A DNA stretch of 64,000 nucleotides from Burkholderiales bacterium. GTDB taxonomy: Bacteria; Pseudomonadota; Gammaproteobacteria; Burkholderiales; Burkholderiaceae_C. The position numbers and the translations under genes are program-made. Below, piece after piece: positions 49,101-56,474 of this stretch (its first letter is position 1; each line of letters opens with the position of its first letter). The notes beneath the pieces were generated by a model, which saw nothing but the letters and a program-made list of their open reading frames with translations, was not told the DNA's origin and made no database searches. The DNA is taken from positions 1-64,000 of the forward strand of contig CANJJE010000003.1 of NCBI GenBank assembly GCA_947474755.1. The letters are read 5' to 3'.

Positions 49101-51640
49101 GGATGCCGCAGCGAATCGAGCAGGAAAGGCATCAGCTGCCAGTCACCGCGTGTCCAGCGATGCACGCGGGACGCGGCCACATCGGCGTGGAACGGCGCAT
49201 CCTCGATCAGCGTGATGTCGGTCACCGCCGCGCAGCGCGCAATCGACCCTTCCAGCAGATCGTGGCTGAGCACACGGCCTTCAGGCAGGCGACCGGACAG
49301 CACGGCATGCATCGCGTGCACATGCAGCAGACCCTTGCCGGTGAACGTGCCTTCTCCGAACACATCCTGGTACACCTCGGAGGTGGCGGCGCTGTACGGG
49401 TCGATGCCGCATTGGCCAGCAAACAAGCGGTGGTAGAGCGTGAAGTCCTTCGGTGACGGCAGGGGCGTGACGATGCGCGGCTGCAGGATCGCGTAGCCGC
49501 TGGTCACCAGGCGTCGGCTGGCATCGATCTGCGGCTGGTTCTGCGGGTGTGCGGCAACACCGACCAGGTCGTGCAGCCGCCCCGGTGGCAGTTGGGTGTC
49601 GCTGTCGAGGGTGACGATGTACCGGGTGTCGGCCGCGATGCGCGACGATGTGCCGAGGTCGATGAACGGGTACGCCGTGCCTGCATCGCTGCATGCCGAT
49701 GCGTCGGCGAGCACGGTGATCAGCTGTTCGAGCTTGCCCCGCTTGCGCTCCCAGCCGATCCATCGCTGCTCGGTCTCGCTGTAGCGGCGTTCGCGGTGCA
49801 GCACGATGAAGCGCGGCGGCGCGGGCAGCGTGGCCGTCAGCTCGTCGAGCCCGGGCGAGAAGCAGGTCGGGTAGCGCGCATTCAGCGCTTCGATCTGTTG
49901 CCTTGCATCGTCCAGCAGGCCGGCGTCGGACGGGATCCTGGCGCTGTCGGCATCGGCCCAGTCGGTCAGCAGCGCAAACTGCGCGTGGCGCTCGGGGTTG
50001 GCGAGATGATGCAATTGCAGCCGGTGGACCAAGGCGTGGGTCGAGGCGGCATCGGTCAGCATGGCCGGGATCACCACCATCACCCGATGCTCGGGGGGAA
50101 TGCCGGTGGCCAGCGCCAGCCGTGGCAGATGCGCCGGACGTGCCGACTCGCTGATCAGCCGGTTGATCACCGCCACCACGGCTTCAGACGCCGGGAACAG
50201 CATCAGCATGCCGGCCAGCCAGGTCCAGCCCCAGTCGACTGGGGCATCGCCCAGTCCCGCCATGTGTCTCAGCAGCACCCACGCGACGAGACCGACCGCC
50301 ACCGCCAGCAGCGAGCCAAGGTACAAGGGCAAGGCGACCTGGTGGGCCACGGCTCGCCAGATCGCGGCACCGCGCTCGGGCAGGCCGAGCGCGCTCACCA
50401 GGGCGGGACGACCAGGGCCTGTCAGCCAGTAGCCCGCGACGGCCGTCGGGCGTTCGGTCAGCGAGCCCTCGGGGGCGGGAGTGCCCGGCTCCTGCATCAG
50501 ACCCAGCAAGGTGCGACCGACCGCGACTTCACTCAACCTGCTCCGCCTGGCCAGCCGCTCGATGCCGTGCATGGTCAGATCGCGCGTCATCGGGTGTTCG
50601 GACTCGAACACCGGTGAGGTCAGCATCAGGCGCATCAGCGTGCTGCTGCGAGCCACGATGTCGGGCCAATCGGCGTCGCCGATCGCACGCAGCGACGACA
50701 CCGCATTGCTGACGCTCAGGTTGTCAGCTGTCTTTTCGGCGTGCTGCTGCGCCTGCATCAGCGCCGGATCGGGAAGCGCACGCCGCAACCACTCGTGCTG
50801 CTCGGCGCGATCGTCAGGCCGGTCACTCGCGCGCTTGTGAACCAGCAGCTCGGCACCGGCGCCGATACCGGCCGCGTGACCACGCCCGTCCTGCATGCGC
50901 TGCGACATCTGTCCCAGGAACACCCGGCCGACGCCACGGCGGTTGAGCATGGCCAGCAGTTGATCGAGCGTATCGGCGGTCATGCTGTCGATGCGATCGC
51001 AGCACAGGTTGGCGACCTCGCGCGCGGCCTTGTTGTTGGCCACGCGTTCGGCCAGCCGGCGCAGGTTTTCGATCAGGACCACGCGCAAGGTGGTCGGCAA
51101 CGCCCACATCTCCCCGAGGTTCAGTTCACGGGCTTCCTGGTACGCGCTCAGGAAATGGATCAGCAGCGCTTCATCGAAGTCGCCATCAGTGTGCGCAACG
51201 AAGGCCCAGGCCACGCCGTAGATCCGGGGCAGACCCGCCAGCGGCTCATCGATCAGTACCGGCAGCGCACGGAAGTAGCGACGCGGCAGGCCTTCATGGA
51301 TCTCTTCGAGCTGCGCCTCGATCAGGTGAAAGTTGTCGAGCAGCCATTCCGCAGCTGGGCTGATGTCGTAACCCGTGCTGGCCTGCACGCCGATATAGCG
51401 ATGCGCCGCGCGCAGGGTCTGGATGTTGTTTCGCAGCCGGGGAAAGAAGCTCGCCCTGAATGAGCGAGATCGTTGCGCGCGGTGCGTTTCACCGAGGCTG
51501 CGCCCGTGCTGTGCGAAGCGCTGCAGGCCGAAGATTTCGGAACGTATCGGGGGCTCGATCGCCCCCTGCGTATGGCTGAGGATGTCGCATAGCGCCTGCG
51601 GCGGGTCCGGGATCAGGCGCAGCAGCTCGGCTGGCGACAT
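43106..51640 (-). CDS. ndvB: Cyclic beta-glucan synthase (NdvB/ChvB-like, GT84-GH94)
   Basis: A 2844-residue inner-membrane protein, close to the 2800-2900 residues of ChvB/NdvB. The N-terminal region (to about 400) precedes membrane helices near 430-520 (LYLGSLLAVAVGLVAWVLL). The glycosyltransferase 84 domain follows with YIVTLDSDTQLPPG and WTRGDWQLMPFL, then more helices (about 850-1000). The C-terminal half has two beta-sandwich segments and a GH94 (alpha/alpha)6 phosphorylase-like domain ending with GTGDWNDGMNRVGHEGRGES. It makes periplasmic cyclic glucan, probably beta-1,2-linked, for osmoadaptation and surface interactions. The start ATG follows the small upstream gene by 3 nt. No frameshift was seen. 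Confidence 0.95.
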   Translation of the reverse strand: MSPAELLRLIPDPPQALCDILSHTQGAIEPPIRSEIFGLQRFAQHGRSLGETHRAQRSRSFRASFFPRLRNNIQTLRAAHRYIGVQASTGYDISPAAEWLLDNFHLIEAQLEEIHEGLPRRYFRALPVLIDEPLAGLPRIYGVAWAFVAHTDGDFDEALLIHFLSAYQEARELNLGEMWALPTTLRVVLIENLRRLAERVANNKAAREVANLCCDRIDSMTADTLDQLLAMLNRRGVGRVFLGQMSQRMQDGRGHAAGIGAGAELLVHKRASDRPDDRAEQHEWLRRALPDPALMQAQQHAEKTADNLSVSNAVSSLRAIGDADWPDIVARSSTLMRLMLTSPVFESEHPMTRDLTMHGIERLARRSRLSEVAVGRTLLGLMQEPGTPAPEGSLTERPTAVAGYWLTGPGRPALVSALGLPERGAAIWRAVAHQVALPLYLGSLLAVAVGLVAWVLLRHMAGLGDAPVDWGWTWLAGMLMLFPASEAVVAVINRLISESARPAHLPRLALATGIPPEHRVMVVIPAMLTDAASTHALVHRLQLHHLANPERHAQFALLTDWADADSARIPSDAGLLDDARQQIEALNARYPTCFSPGLDELTATLPAPPRFIVLHRERRYSETEQRWIGWERKRGKLEQLITVLADASACSDAGTAYPFIDLGTSSRIAADTRYIVTLDSDTQLPPGRLHDLVGVAAHPQNQPQIDASRRLVTSGYAILQPRIVTPLPSPKDFTLYHRLFAGQCGIDPYSAATSEVYQDVFGEGTFTGKGLLHVHAMHAVLSGRLPEGRVLSHDLLEGSIARCAAVTDITLIEDAPFHADVAASRVHRWTRGDWQLMPFLLDSLRHPDRWRLRGINRWKMFDNLRRSLVAPMSLALLLLALGTGVVSPWVALVMVVAAISAGPLMGAVAGFSPSRDDIALRHFYRLAAGDLGRTLWCGAWLLAQLAAQALLMTDAIVRAVYRMTFSQRHLLQWTTAAAAQARAQTTLPALCRQHGHEPLLALVLLAALFAVGTPTPWLATTLSLLWAASPLWTWWVSRPCFADSELVLNEVDRAYFEGVARDAWRFFERCVVAEENHLPPDNLQTAPMDMVAHRTSPTNIGLYLLSTACARQFGWIDTLQLLARMEATLATLGRMQRHRGHFLNWYDTQTLAPLLPMYVSTVDSGNLSGHLLAVAQACRGQASWSQDSAITDRLQAVADCCEQFAWEADFSFLYHRKRHLFHIGLRVAEQQLDAGFYDLLASESRLTSLLAIAKGDVPVQHWASLGRMFYAVGADAGLRSWSGSMFEYLMPTLVLEEPYGSVLREACHAAVREQIAFAKARLVHGGSVPWGISESAYAGRDFTLAYQYAPQGVPRLALRRTSPDELVIAPYATALASQIAPHLARLNFAAIEALAPREPYGFIEALDFTASRQNSDEAFTPVMTFMAHHQGMTIVALANVLLDSVAQRWGMANPHIEAVGSLLHERAPREVSMLYALPPGPPPQSVLRRAPGLLREVLPGAAALEPTHVLSNGRYSVSLRANGAGSSRWGQTSITRSRDDALRDAHGSFFYLRWQRDDSQAAPRPSGIVAPVVSITQHPAADSAAHYRSVFHADRVCFDAEWPTVQAHTTVWVSPEDDIEFRQIELRNLGDHELDIELISAFEVTLADPRADEAHPAFSNLFVRATWLAEHQALRFERTPRLLTERGVLAAHFLAESDPQLVSVEVQTDRQRWLGRNRSASQPLASFDGALLSSAQRDGAESLDTGLDPVCAMSVRLRIAPQGKAQLTFATAACDNGGTLSAVIDKYRQASNVKRASLMSATLASVRFRSLRISQEQLAAIQSLTTALLLTVARPRTLAAGALGATPAVCDRRLLWRFGISGDRPILLVKAGAPEGLGLIRSLAQAMRLWSWGGVACDLVVVNAEPTSYLMVLQRELIALRERHGADRGAEFNPLGGAVADHAPLSTEVHVLRAEELSDDELSTLQSLARVRLQADGRPLPHHVQEWCELHEQASLRRHDTSTVPVPLSPHTDIASTATVGAFSPTSGEFRFDVNARRRPLRPWVNVLANPDFGCQWSEAGGGYTWAVNSRMNQLTAWSNDPVGDPPSEWFLLQDLRTLDVWSVAPSAWGHAPDGDSASYRVAHGQGYSVIGHRRDDVDVSVSWCVDPHSSVKQIRIRLINRGHETLLLRVVGIAEWMMGATRTDRGTVHTALHRQGLPDVRSTSDTGQPGAGDAPRLTALLCTQPERSAGFGGGTAFLALAGSGASDDLDDWTCDRRECFDARGRLVLPDYFGERCGGGLDPCAALSTRLTLVAGESVERVFLLGYAESPDAARQLAVQAASASASERMDAVRQHWDTLLGATTVKTPDPLFDAMVNRWLLYQTVSCRLWAKAGFYQAGGAFGFRDQLQDAMALTWAAPDMLRRQILLAASRQFAEGDVQHWWHAPGGAGVRTRFSDDLLWLPHACVRYLETTGDASLLAEQVPFIEGAAIPDGAEDAYYAPTVSSETASLYEHAARAIDRSLRVGAHGLPLMGTGDWNDGMNRVGHEGRGESVWLGWFLWRLVMDFAPLARERGQEERAGHWETAAQGWKAALGGEAWDGRWFKRAYFDDGSALGSHANAEACIDLIAQAWAVLSGAAPLPMQQLAMESVEAHLVDHDAGLIKLLDPPLLHAQPSAGYIQAYPPGVRENGGQYSHAGVWALMAQAKLNAPGDLPYRYFTCLSPAHRAANPTQGAVYGIEPYVVAGDVYTQAPYVGRGGWSWYTGAAAWLHRAAIESIFGLQQGAESLHFTPCLPADWPQAELTLTRGSGADARTMRFILMRQSALAALDAHATGTAATLAPGQPLAWRVLPPQSCFVIALPD

Positions 51641-51643
51641 GCC

Positions 51644-51886
51644 TCAGGAGATGAACGAGCTGACACCAATGAGCAGCGCAGCCACCACCAGCGTCGTCAT
51701 CATGCGGCCAGCCACGAATCCGTGCATGGCTTCAGCGGCGCAGCGCGCGTCGAACAGGCGCCCCGTCAGCGGCTTGCACTCGGCCATGTGCGCACCGAGG
51801 GCTGACAACTCCATCGGCGAGGCGTCGGCGGTGTCGCCGAACGATGCGGTGCTCCAAAGCGGCGAGGTGGTCGGTGGTGTCTGCAT
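51644..51886 (-). CDS. Small membrane-anchored protein preceding ndvB
   Basis: An 80-residue protein starting MQTPPTTSPLWSTASFGD after a GGAG site; the 115-aa ORF in the track adds an unsupported upstream part. The N-terminal half is polar, and the C-terminal end is a single membrane helix (MMTTLVVAALLIGVSSFIS) preceded by Arg. The stop is 3 nt before the cyclic glucan synthase start, so the two are translated together. I do not recognise a family. It could be a tail-anchored regulator or partner of the synthase. Confidence 0.7.
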   Translation of the reverse strand: MQTPPTTSPLWSTASFGDTADASPMELSALGAHMAECKPLTGRLFDARCAAEAMHGFVAGRMMTTLVVAALLIGVSSFIS

Positions 51887-52194
51887 GGTTGACTCCGCCT
51901 GGGCCGCCGCGAAGCGGCACAGAAAAGGGGGATCGGCAGTGATGACGCTGTGTTGGCATCGGCAGCCACCACCACACTGGGTTCGTTTCATCCTAGATGG
52001 CAGCGAAGACCGCGTCTGTCGGACGGCGCCCCGCGCGCCGTAGGAGGTGTCCTAGTCCGCGCCGACCCGGCGTGTTGAAGTGTCAGGAATCCCATGGCGA
52101 TGCACGCTACGGCGCGCCCTCTCGAGGGTCTGTTCGCCAACAAAACAGACTGAACGGGACTAGGCTAGCCGCACCGCCCCACCTGGACCTCGTC
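51887..52194. promoter_or_regulatory. 308-bp divergent control region (ndvB operon / oxidoreductase)
   Basis: No gene was found here. It holds the promoters of the ndvB unit (minus) and the CurA-like gene (plus). CTAGGAT on the minus strand at 51990-51996 and CTAGGCT on the plus strand at 52160-52166 look like related -10 elements. A further CTAG lies near 52053. The long ORF reading through it has no ribosome-binding site. Confidence 0.45.
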
Positions 52195-53226
52195 ATGCCG
52201 CAAAGCCTTGCCGTCAATCGCCGTATCGTTCTCGCCGCTCGCCCCACGGCAGCGGTCGGCCCTGAACACTTCCGCATCGAGGAGACTGCTGTGCCGGTAC
52301 CGGCCGCGGGGCAGGTACTGCTGCGCACGGTGTTCCTCTCGCTCGACCCCTACATGCGCGGACGGATGAACGACGCACCCTCGTATGCGCCGTGCGTACA
52401 GATCGGTGCGGTGATGACCGGCGGTGCGGTGTCACAGGTCGTCGCTTCGCGGAACCCCGCCTTCCAGCCCGGTGACCGGGTGATGGCTTACACAGGCTGG
52501 CAGGACTACGCGCTGTCGGACGGCAGCGGACTCACCCTGCTGCCCGCCGACATGGTGCGCCCTTCCCTGTCGCTGGGCGTGCTCGGCATGCCCGGATTCA
52601 CGGCGTACATGGGCCTGATGGACATCGGTCAGCCGAAGGCTGGCGAGACCGTGGTGGTGGCCGCTGCCAGCGGAGCCGTTGGTGCCGTGGTCGGCCAGAT
52701 CGCGAAGATCCAGGGCTGCCGCGTCGTCGGCATCGCCGGCGGTAGCGAGAAGTGCCGTTTCGTCGTCGACGAACTCGGCTTCGACGCCTGCCTGGACCGC
52801 CGCGCACCGGACTTTCCGGCACAACTGGCGGCCGCTTGCCCCCAGGGCATCGACGTCTACTTCGAGAACGTCGGCGGCGCGGTCTTCGACGCGGTGCTGC
52901 CGCTGCTCAACACCCATGCCCGCGTGCCGGTCTGCGGGCTGATTTCGCTCTACAGCGGTGGCAGCGCCACCACCAGCCACGACCGCCTGCCCGCACTGAC
53001 CCGTGCACTGCTGGTCAAGCGCATCCGCATGCAGGGCTTCATCATCTTCGACTACGAAGGTCGCCAGGGCGAGTTCCTCGGCCCGATGCGGCAGTGGCTG
53101 GCCGAAGGCAAGGTCAAGTTTCGCGAGGACATCGTCGACGGTCTCGAGAACGCTCCGCAGGCCTTCATCGGGCTGCTGCAGGGGGAGAACTTCGGGAAGC
53201 TGCTGGTGAGGGTGGCGCAGGAGTGA
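52195..53226 (+). CDS. NADP-dependent oxidoreductase, CurA/leukotriene B4 dehydrogenase type
   Basis: A 343-residue zinc-free medium-chain reductase. The start MPQSLAVNRRIVLAARPTA lies at the ATG 28 bases after CTAGGCT; the track ORF extends through the promoter. The family signature LLRTVFLSLDPYMRGRM is exact, the Rossmann motif is AASGAVGAVVGQIAKIQGC and the substrate-loop YFENVGGAVFDAV is present. It reduces alpha,beta-unsaturated carbonyls with NADPH, perhaps in detoxification. The natural substrate is unknown. Confidence 0.92.
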   Translation: MPQSLAVNRRIVLAARPTAAVGPEHFRIEETAVPVPAAGQVLLRTVFLSLDPYMRGRMNDAPSYAPCVQIGAVMTGGAVSQVVASRNPAFQPGDRVMAYTGWQDYALSDGSGLTLLPADMVRPSLSLGVLGMPGFTAYMGLMDIGQPKAGETVVVAAASGAVGAVVGQIAKIQGCRVVGIAGGSEKCRFVVDELGFDACLDRRAPDFPAQLAAACPQGIDVYFENVGGAVFDAVLPLLNTHARVPVCGLISLYSGGSATTSHDRLPALTRALLVKRIRMQGFIIFDYEGRQGEFLGPMRQWLAEGKVKFREDIVDGLENAPQAFIGLLQGENFGKLLVRVAQE

Positions 53227-53264
53227 GGGACTCGCGCGATCCTCCGGGCACGCACCGCCGTGCC

Positions 53265-53678
53265 TCAGCGCGGCTCGGCGAAACGGTCGTGCACCCCCAT
53301 GCCGATCAGCATCGCGACGACGAAGATCCACGCGCTTGCCGCACCGCTGCCAGCCGCGACCACCGCGGGCCCGGGGCAAAAGCCCGAGATGCCCCAGCCG
53401 ATGCCGAAAAGCACACCGCCGCCGATCAATCGGGCGTCGATGGTGGTGTTCGTCGGGATCTGCAATGGCTCGCCATCCCACGCGGTGGGACGGCACCTGG
53501 CGATGGCAAAGGCGACGATGCCCACCGCGATCGCACCGCCCATCACCAGCGCCAGGCTCGGGTCCCAGGCGCCGAAAACGTCGAGGAAGGCCCTCACCTT
53601 CAATGGCTGCGCCATGCCGCCAGCGATCAGGCCCAGACCGAAGACCAGGCCGCTGGCGATTGCGATCAGGTCGCGCAT
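53265..53678 (-). CDS. YeeE/YedE-type transporter, C-terminal-half protein (DUF6691)
   Basis: A 137-residue membrane protein with four helices. Start MRDLIAIASGLVFGLGLIAG. The conserved Cys loop is GFCPGPAVVA, part of the sulfur-conducting pore in the YeeE family. It is 13 nt downstream of the partner gene encoding the other half. The pair corresponds to one full-length YeeE/YedE split in two, a known organisation. Transport of thiosulfate or a related sulfur compound is likely by family. Confidence 0.85.
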   Translation of the reverse strand: MRDLIAIASGLVFGLGLIAGGMAQPLKVRAFLDVFGAWDPSLALVMGGAIAVGIVAFAIARCRPTAWDGEPLQIPTNTTIDARLIGGGVLFGIGWGISGFCPGPAVVAAGSGAASAWIFVVAMLIGMGVHDRFAEPR

Positions 53679-53691
53679 CGTCGTTCGTCCT

Positions 53692-54135
53692 TCAAAGGGC
53701 ATGACGCAGCACGAACACCGTGAGCGCACCAGCGCCCATGAAGGCCAGCACGTTCACCAGCGAACGCAGCGAGAAACGGCTCAGCCCGCAGACCCCGTGG
53801 CCGCTGGTGCAACCATTGGCCATGCGCACACCAACGCCCACCAGCAGGCCTGCCACGGCCAGGGCGGTTGATCCGACATCGACGGTGGCCAGCGGCATTG
53901 GCGCAAAGACCTGCCACAGGTGCGGCGCGACCAGCAGCCCCGCGATGAACAGCAAGGGCACACGCTGCGGCGCTGTCGTGCCCAAGGCCAGCAAGGCCCG
54001 CAGCGGGCTGGCAAGGATGCCGGCAATGCCCGCAATGCGTCCGGTGCCCAGCAGGTACAGCGCTGTCGCCAGGCCGATCAGCAGGCCGCCGGCCAGCGAG
54101 GTCCAAGGGGTGAAGTGGTTCCAGTCGAGCGTCAT
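53692..54135 (-). CDS. YeeE/YedE-type transporter, N-terminal-half protein
   Basis: A 147-residue membrane protein with four helices (TSLAGGLLIGLATALYLLG first). The hallmark Cys loop NGCTSGHGVCG is intact. Together with the next gene it should form one pseudo-symmetric pore. It lies 34 nt after trxC on the same strand, so thioredoxin and sulfur uptake may be co-expressed. Confidence 0.88.
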   Translation of the reverse strand: MTLDWNHFTPWTSLAGGLLIGLATALYLLGTGRIAGIAGILASPLRALLALGTTAPQRVPLLFIAGLLVAPHLWQVFAPMPLATVDVGSTALAVAGLLVGVGVRMANGCTSGHGVCGLSRFSLRSLVNVLAFMGAGALTVFVLRHAL

Positions 54136-54169
54136 GCGGAGTATTCCTTCAGGAGGGTGTCACCACGGG

Positions 54170-54598
54170 CTATGGGCGCGCGAGTTCCGCTTGCACCCAG
54201 CGCAGCAGATCGCCGGCGGTCAACGCGCCCGACTGCCGAGCCCGCTCTCGCCCACCCTGGTACAGGATCAGCGTCGGGATGCTGCGAATCTGATGGCTCG
54301 CACTGGCCACCGGGTTGGCCTCGGTGTCGACCTTGACGAAGCGAACCTGCGGCAGTTGCGCCGCCACCGTCGCGAAGTGAGGTGCCATCAACTTGCAGGG
54401 TGCGCACCAGTCGGCCCAGAAATCGACCAGCACCGGCAACCCGGTACCCGCGATGAAACGGGGAAGGAGGTCGTCGTCGAGGTCGACCGGCCGTGCGGCC
54501 ATCAGCGCGCCCTTGCAACGGCCGCAGACTGGCTGATCACTCAAACGGTCGTCGGGCACCCGGTTGGTGGTGCCGCAGGCGGGACAAATCAGGTTCAT
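54170..54598 (-). CDS. trxC: Thioredoxin 2 (TrxC)
   Basis: A 142-residue thioredoxin with the zinc-binding N-terminal extension CPACGTTNR...CGRC that separates TrxC from TrxA. The redox site is FWADWCAPCKLMAP, and the cis-Pro segment is RSIPTLILYQGG. It reduces cytoplasmic disulfides and is often linked to oxidative stress. It heads a probable trxC-yedE-yedE transcript. Confidence 0.95.
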   Translation of the reverse strand: MNLICPACGTTNRVPDDRLSDQPVCGRCKGALMAARPVDLDDDLLPRFIAGTGLPVLVDFWADWCAPCKLMAPHFATVAAQLPQVRFVKVDTEANPVASASHQIRSIPTLILYQGGRERARQSGALTAGDLLRWVQAELARP

Positions 54599-54812
54599 GC
54601 TTTCACGCTCCGTGATGGGGGGACGAGGCTGCCATTGGATCGCGATCTCGGCAAGCCTTCGCTGTGGGGGCCTTCGGAGTGTCGCGTGTGCGTTTGGAAA
54701 GACACTGATTCCCGTTGCCCCACACGGGGCTGATTACCTAGTGCGCCGGGACTCGGGCTAGGGTCAAATAGGGGCTTCGGGACATCCCCCTCGCAGAACG
54801 GAGAAACGCAGT
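54599..54812. promoter_or_regulatory. Control region between trxC and the cbb3-like oxidase
   Basis: The 214-bp divergent gap has a CTAGGGT element at 54758-54764, about 50 bases before the ccoN ATG, like those before the oxidoreductase and the 59-kb gene. An AACGGAG ribosome-binding site precedes ccoN. No FNR/Anr box of acceptable quality was found. The best match, around 54636, has only 7 of 10 conserved positions. Confidence 0.4.
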
Positions 54813-56474
54813 ATGGATTTCACCGTGAGCATGCTGCTCGGCACCTTCCTGTTGTCGATAGCGGCCCTGTTTGCATTCATCTGGTCCATGTCGAAAGGGC
54901 TGTTCGGACAAGGCTCCGATGCGGCCACCGAAATCTTTGCGGCACATGAACTCGGAACCGTCGAAGACCCGGCCGCTACCGCGGTTCAGAAGGGCGGCCT
55001 GCAGAAGGCGATCGCCAAGGGCGCGGGGCCCGACGAGCACATGGACGCGGCCGACATCGATTTCCGCACCCGTGCCGACCAGTCGACCTCGCTGGTGGTT
55101 GGTGTGTGTCTGACGTTGGCCGTGGTGTGGCTGGTGCTTGCCTCGCTGGCCGGGCTGATCTCGTCGATCAAGCTGCACGAGCCCGATTGGTGGGTGCAGT
55201 ACGAATGGCTGACTTTCGGGCGCATCCGCCCGATTCACCTGAACCTGGTCGGCTATGGCTGGTGCTCGCTCGCCGGCATCGGCGTGGCGATCTGGCTCAT
55301 TCCGAGGCTGCTGCAAACCGAGATGGTGGGCGCGAAGTACGCGCTGGTCGGCGGCGCGCTGTGGAGCATCGGCGTGTTCGCCGGCGCGGTGGCCATTGCC
55401 ACCGGACATTCCGATGGCCTTGAGTGGCTGGAGTTCCCATGGCAGATCGACATGCTGCTGGTCGTAGCCGGCGCCCTGGTCGGTTGTCCCTTGTGGCTCA
55501 CGCTGCTACGACGCAAGGTCAAGCACCTGTACGTGTCGGTCTGGTACATCGCGGCCGGGCTGCTGTGGTTCCCGATCCTGTTCCTGATCGCCAACTGGCC
55601 CGGCCTGCATTTCGGTATCGAACAGGCGACGATGAACTGGTGGTTCGGCCACAACGTGCTCGGGCTGTGGTTCACGCCGCTGGGTCTCGCAGCGGCTTAC
55701 TATTTCATCCCGAAGTTGCTCGGCACACCGATCCATTCGTACAACCTGTCGCTGCTGGGGTTCTGGTCTCTGGCGTTCTTTTACAGCCAGGTCGGCGGTC
55801 ACCATCTGATCGGCGGGCCGGTGCCGTCGTGGTTGATCACGATCTCGATCGTGCAGAGCATGATGATGGTGATCCCGGTGTTCGCAGTCGCGGTGAATCA
55901 CCACCGCACGGTGATCGGCAACTTCCGCGCGCTGATCTATTCGCCGACGCTGCGCTTCATCGTGCTGGGCTCGATGCTGTACACCGCCGCGTCGGTTCAG
56001 GGCTCGCTCGAAGCGCTGCGTTCGGTCAACACGATCACCCACTTCACCCACTACACCGTGGCGCATGCGCACCTCGGCCTGTACGGCTTCTTCTCGATGG
56101 TGATGTTCGGATCGATCTACTTCATCATGCCCCGCGTGATGAACTGGGAGTGGCCGTACCCAAAACTCATCTCGCTGCATTTCTGGCTGGTGCTCGGCGG
56201 CTTTGCGGTCTATTTCATCGGACTCTCGTTCGGCGGCTGGTACCAGGGTCTCGCGATGCTCGATGAAAAGATCCCGTTCATGGAATCGGTCAAGCTCACG
56301 CTGCCGTACCTGGAAGCGCGCTCGATCGGTGGTGGTCTGATGACGCTGGGCCATCTGGTGTTCGCTGCGCACTTCTTCGCGATGGGCTGGAAGTTCGGAC
56401 CAAAGCGGCTCGGCGCCGCGCTGCTGGGCGAGTCCCTGATTCCGCGCCGCGCGGTGAAAGGGGTGGCAGCATGA
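54813..56474 (+). CDS. ccoN: cbb3-like cytochrome oxidase subunit I with CcoS-like N-terminal extension
   Basis: A 553-residue heme-copper oxidase core of the C family. Residues 1-90 are an additional helix (TVSMLLGTFLLSIAALFAFIW) and an acidic soluble stretch resembling a CcoS assembly protein, then the usual twelve helices begin near 93. Heme and CuB ligands are found in WWFGHNVLGLWFTPLG, SQVGGHHLIGGPVPSW, VNHHRTV and HYTVAHAHLGLYG. HSYNLSLLGFW carries the tyrosine expected for C-type oxidases. It is the first gene of a tight operon with overlapping starts. Terminal oxidase for low oxygen is the likely role. Confidence 0.92.
   Translation: MDFTVSMLLGTFLLSIAALFAFIWSMSKGLFGQGSDAATEIFAAHELGTVEDPAATAVQKGGLQKAIAKGAGPDEHMDAADIDFRTRADQSTSLVVGVCLTLAVVWLVLASLAGLISSIKLHEPDWWVQYEWLTFGRIRPIHLNLVGYGWCSLAGIGVAIWLIPRLLQTEMVGAKYALVGGALWSIGVFAGAVAIATGHSDGLEWLEFPWQIDMLLVVAGALVGCPLWLTLLRRKVKHLYVSVWYIAAGLLWFPILFLIANWPGLHFGIEQATMNWWFGHNVLGLWFTPLGLAAAYYFIPKLLGTPIHSYNLSLLGFWSLAFFYSQVGGHHLIGGPVPSWLITISIVQSMMMVIPVFAVAVNHHRTVIGNFRALIYSPTLRFIVLGSMLYTAASVQGSLEALRSVNTITHFTHYTVAHAHLGLYGFFSMVMFGSIYFIMPRVMNWEWPYPKLISLHFWLVLGGFAVYFIGLSFGGWYQGLAMLDEKIPFMESVKLTLPYLEARSIGGGLMTLGHLVFAAHFFAMGWKFGPKRLGAALLGESLIPRRAVKGVAA

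Noticed and set aside
54636-54649. Possible FNR/Anr box (TGGAT-N4-ATCTC) before the cbb3-like operon
   Set aside because: Only 7 of 10 conserved positions match, and it is about 165 bp from ccoN, nearer to trxC.
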